This document shows positions 6,531 to 7,483 of a stretch of DNA of 7,483 bases, piece after piece. The translations under genes were made by a program, and so were the position numbers. Position 1 is the stretch's first letter. Every line of letters starts with the position of its first letter. The notes beneath the pieces are model-generated. The model did not search any database. It had not been told where the DNA came from and saw only the letters and a list, made by a program, of their open reading frames with translations. This DNA comes from Caldisericia bacterium. Its GTDB lineage: Bacteria > Caldisericota > Caldisericia > B22-G15. Where the stretch lies: contig JAGGSY010000160.1 of NCBI GenBank assembly GCA_021158845.1, positions 1-7,483 of the forward strand, given 5' to 3'.

Positions 6531-7483
6531 ATGAAGATTATACTTAATGATTTTCAAAAACAGGGTATAAAGGAGGAGGAAAAGAAAAAAAAGTTTGATG
6601 CAATAATTCTTGGAGGGGGACCTGCAGGATTAACTGCAGGGATATATGCAAAAAGATTTGGTTTATCAACACTCTTAATTGAAAAATTGGGCATAGGTGG
6701 ACAAGCTTCTGTCACAGATATAATAGAGAATTATCCTGGATTTCCACAGGGAATAAGTGGTGAGGAGCTTACCAAAAAATTTGAAGAACAGGCAAAAAGG
6801 TTTGGGGTGGAGATAATCTTTGATGAGATAAAGGAGATAAAACTCACCCGCCCTATAAAGCTTATCTCTGAAGACAATGAGTTTGAAGCAGAAGGTTTGA
6901 TAATTGCTACAGGTGCAGACCCAAAAAAACTTGGTGTTCCTGGTGAAAAGGAACTTACAGGTAAGGGTGTTTCATATTGCGCAGTATGTGATGCCTTTCT
7001 CTTTAAGGATAAAAATGTGCTTGTAGTTGGAGGAGGGGACTCTGCAATAACAGAGGCTTTGTATCTTACCAAATTTGCAAAAAAAGTTTATGTAATACAT
7101 AGAAGGGATAAACTTCGTGCCGCAAAGTATCTTCAGGACAGAGCTTTTGAGAACGATAAGATTGAATTTATATGGAGTTCGCTGGTTAAAGAGATAAAGG
7201 GAGAAAAGAGGGTGGAAGGTGTAACAATATATGATAAGGTTAAGGATACCACATGGGAACTTGAGATTGATGGAGTATTTATATACATCGGTCTTACCCC
7301 GAATACAGATCTATTTAAAGGAAAAATTGAGCTGGACGAAAAGGGCTTCATAATAACAGATGAAGATATGAGAACAAATGTGAAGTTTGTTTATGCTGCA
7401 GGAGATGTGAGAAGAAAATCCTTAAGGCAGGTTATCACAGCAAGTGCAGACGGAGCCATTGCTGCAAATTCTTTATTCAATGA
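6531..7483 (+). CDS. trxB: Thioredoxin reductase-type flavoprotein (3' partial)
   Basis: Low-molecular-weight, FAD- and NAD(P)H-dependent thioredoxin reductase that reduces the disulfide of thioredoxin in the cytosol. Visible in order: FAD Rossmann motif GGGPAG (28-33), GGQAS and the IENYPGFP segment (66-72), IIATGADPKKLGVPGE, redox-active C150-A-V-C153-D, the second nucleotide motif GGGDSA (167-172), HRRDKLRA (190-197; the two Arg favour NADPH), and the FAD segment AAGDVRRKSLRQVITASADGAIAA close to the end. The window stops after 317 codons, probably only a few residues short of the C-terminus. The first 21 residues are unusual: homologues normally start just before the FDAIILGGG-like segment, whereas this one adds a Lys/Glu-rich head (GIKEEEKKKK). 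No in-frame ATG, GTG or TTG lies between 6534 and the core, so the ATG at 6531 stands. CAVC replaces the commoner CATC. It sits 2 bases after pgk and is likely the last visible gene of the same operon. Confidence 0.94.
   Translation, partial: MKIILNDFQKQGIKEEEKKKKFDAIILGGGPAGLTAGIYAKRFGLSTLLIEKLGIGGQASVTDIIENYPGFPQGISGEELTKKFEEQAKRFGVEIIFDEIKEIKLTRPIKLISEDNEFEAEGLIIATGADPKKLGVPGEKELTGKGVSYCAVCDAFLFKDKNVLVVGGGDSAITEALYLTKFAKKVYVIHRRDKLRAAKYLQDRAFENDKIEFIWSSLVKEIKGEKRVEGVTIYDKVKDTTWELEIDGVFIYIGLTPNTDLFKGKIELDEKGFIITDEDMRTNVKFVYAAGDVRRKSLRQVITASADGAIAANSLFN
6569..6593 (+). promoter_or_regulatory. Candidate slippage site: SD-like element plus A8 run in trxB
   Basis: An unbroken 25-base purine tract within codons 13-21 of trxB. 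AAGGAGG (6570-6576) is followed after 10 bases by the heptamer A AAA AAG (6587-6593), whose zero-frame codons are AAA and AAG. This is the same phase and about the same SD distance as the E. coli dnaX -1 frameshift signal. The run is A8 followed by G, so transcriptional slippage is also possible. A -1 shift would reach TGA at 6596-6598 after one codon; a +1 shift would reach TAA at 6604-6606. The pattern is seen directly; any function is inference, and an ordinary Lys/Glu stretch in an AT-rich genome could produce it. Confidence 0.35.
6621..6640 (+). repeat. Perfect 7-bp inverted repeat with 6-base loop in trxB
   Basis: CCTGCAG (6621-6627) and CTGCAGG (6634-6640) are exact reverse complements around the loop GATTAA. 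The hairpin starts 27 bases after the A-run described at 6569-6593 and lies over the codons for the FAD-binding GGGPAGLTAG motif. It is GC-rich for this DNA. No T-run follows, so it is not a terminator. It could slow ribosomes near the slippery site, though known stimulatory hairpins usually sit closer. Confidence 0.5.

Noticed and set aside
6621..6640. Hairpin as a rho-independent terminator
   Set aside because: It has no following T-run and lies inside an intact conserved coding region.
6731..7072. 113-codon minus-strand frame opposite trxB
   Set aside because: It is Ser/Pro-rich, fully overlaps conserved trxB motifs, and has no independent support.

Overview
The window is one uninterrupted run of seven same-strand housekeeping genes, all on +. 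The order is rapZ (5' end cut by the window edge), yvcK/glmR (membrane-anchored long form), whiA, rpoN, gap, pgk and trxB (3' end cut by the window edge). There is almost no non-coding DNA: neighbouring genes overlap by 4, 4, 23 and 17 bases, gap and pgk abut, and 2 bases separate pgk from trxB. I see no stretch over a few bases without a gene, no RNA gene, no insertion sequence, no CRISPR array and no terminator. The operon promoter must lie upstream of base 1.

The DNA is AT-rich and purine-rich on the coding strand. Arg codons are overwhelmingly AGA/AGG, Ile is often ATA, and the proteins are rich in Lys, Glu and Ile. These are usual signs of a thermophilic bacterium (inference). The rapZ-yvcK-whiA order is known from Firmicutes, Actinobacteria and Thermotogae, and rpoN or cggR ahead of gap-pgk is known from Firmicutes. 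GAPDH details such as CTTNS around the catalytic Cys and an FSGIxDA segment resemble Thermotoga GAPDH as I remember it. I cannot name the phylum; a thermophilic Firmicute or a deep-branching thermophile lineage would fit.

Bases 1-3091 hold the amino-sugar and envelope regulators. In characterised bacteria RapZ senses glucosamine-6-phosphate (E. coli) or acts as a nucleotide hydrolase (YvcJ, B. subtilis), YvcK/GlmR binds UDP-GlcNAc and tunes carbon flow into cell-wall precursors, and WhiA is a DNA-binding protein tied to division. Bases 3069-4352 encode sigma-54. Bases 4336-6528 encode two consecutive glycolytic enzymes, GAPDH and phosphoglycerate kinase. Bases 6531-7483 encode a thioredoxin-reductase-type flavoprotein with an unusual Lys/Glu-rich N-terminal extension. 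Co-transcription would link envelope-precursor sensing, lower glycolysis and thiol redox supply.

I found no new defence, mobile or biosynthetic system. The most interesting local signal is at the start of trxB. An AAGGAGG sequence lies 10 bases upstream of an A AAA AAG heptamer in the same reading phase as the dnaX frameshift site, and a perfect 7-bp hairpin follows. Slippage there would end translation within a few codons. Other points are the membrane-anchored YvcK, rpoN fused by overlap to gap, and trxB where tpiA often sits.
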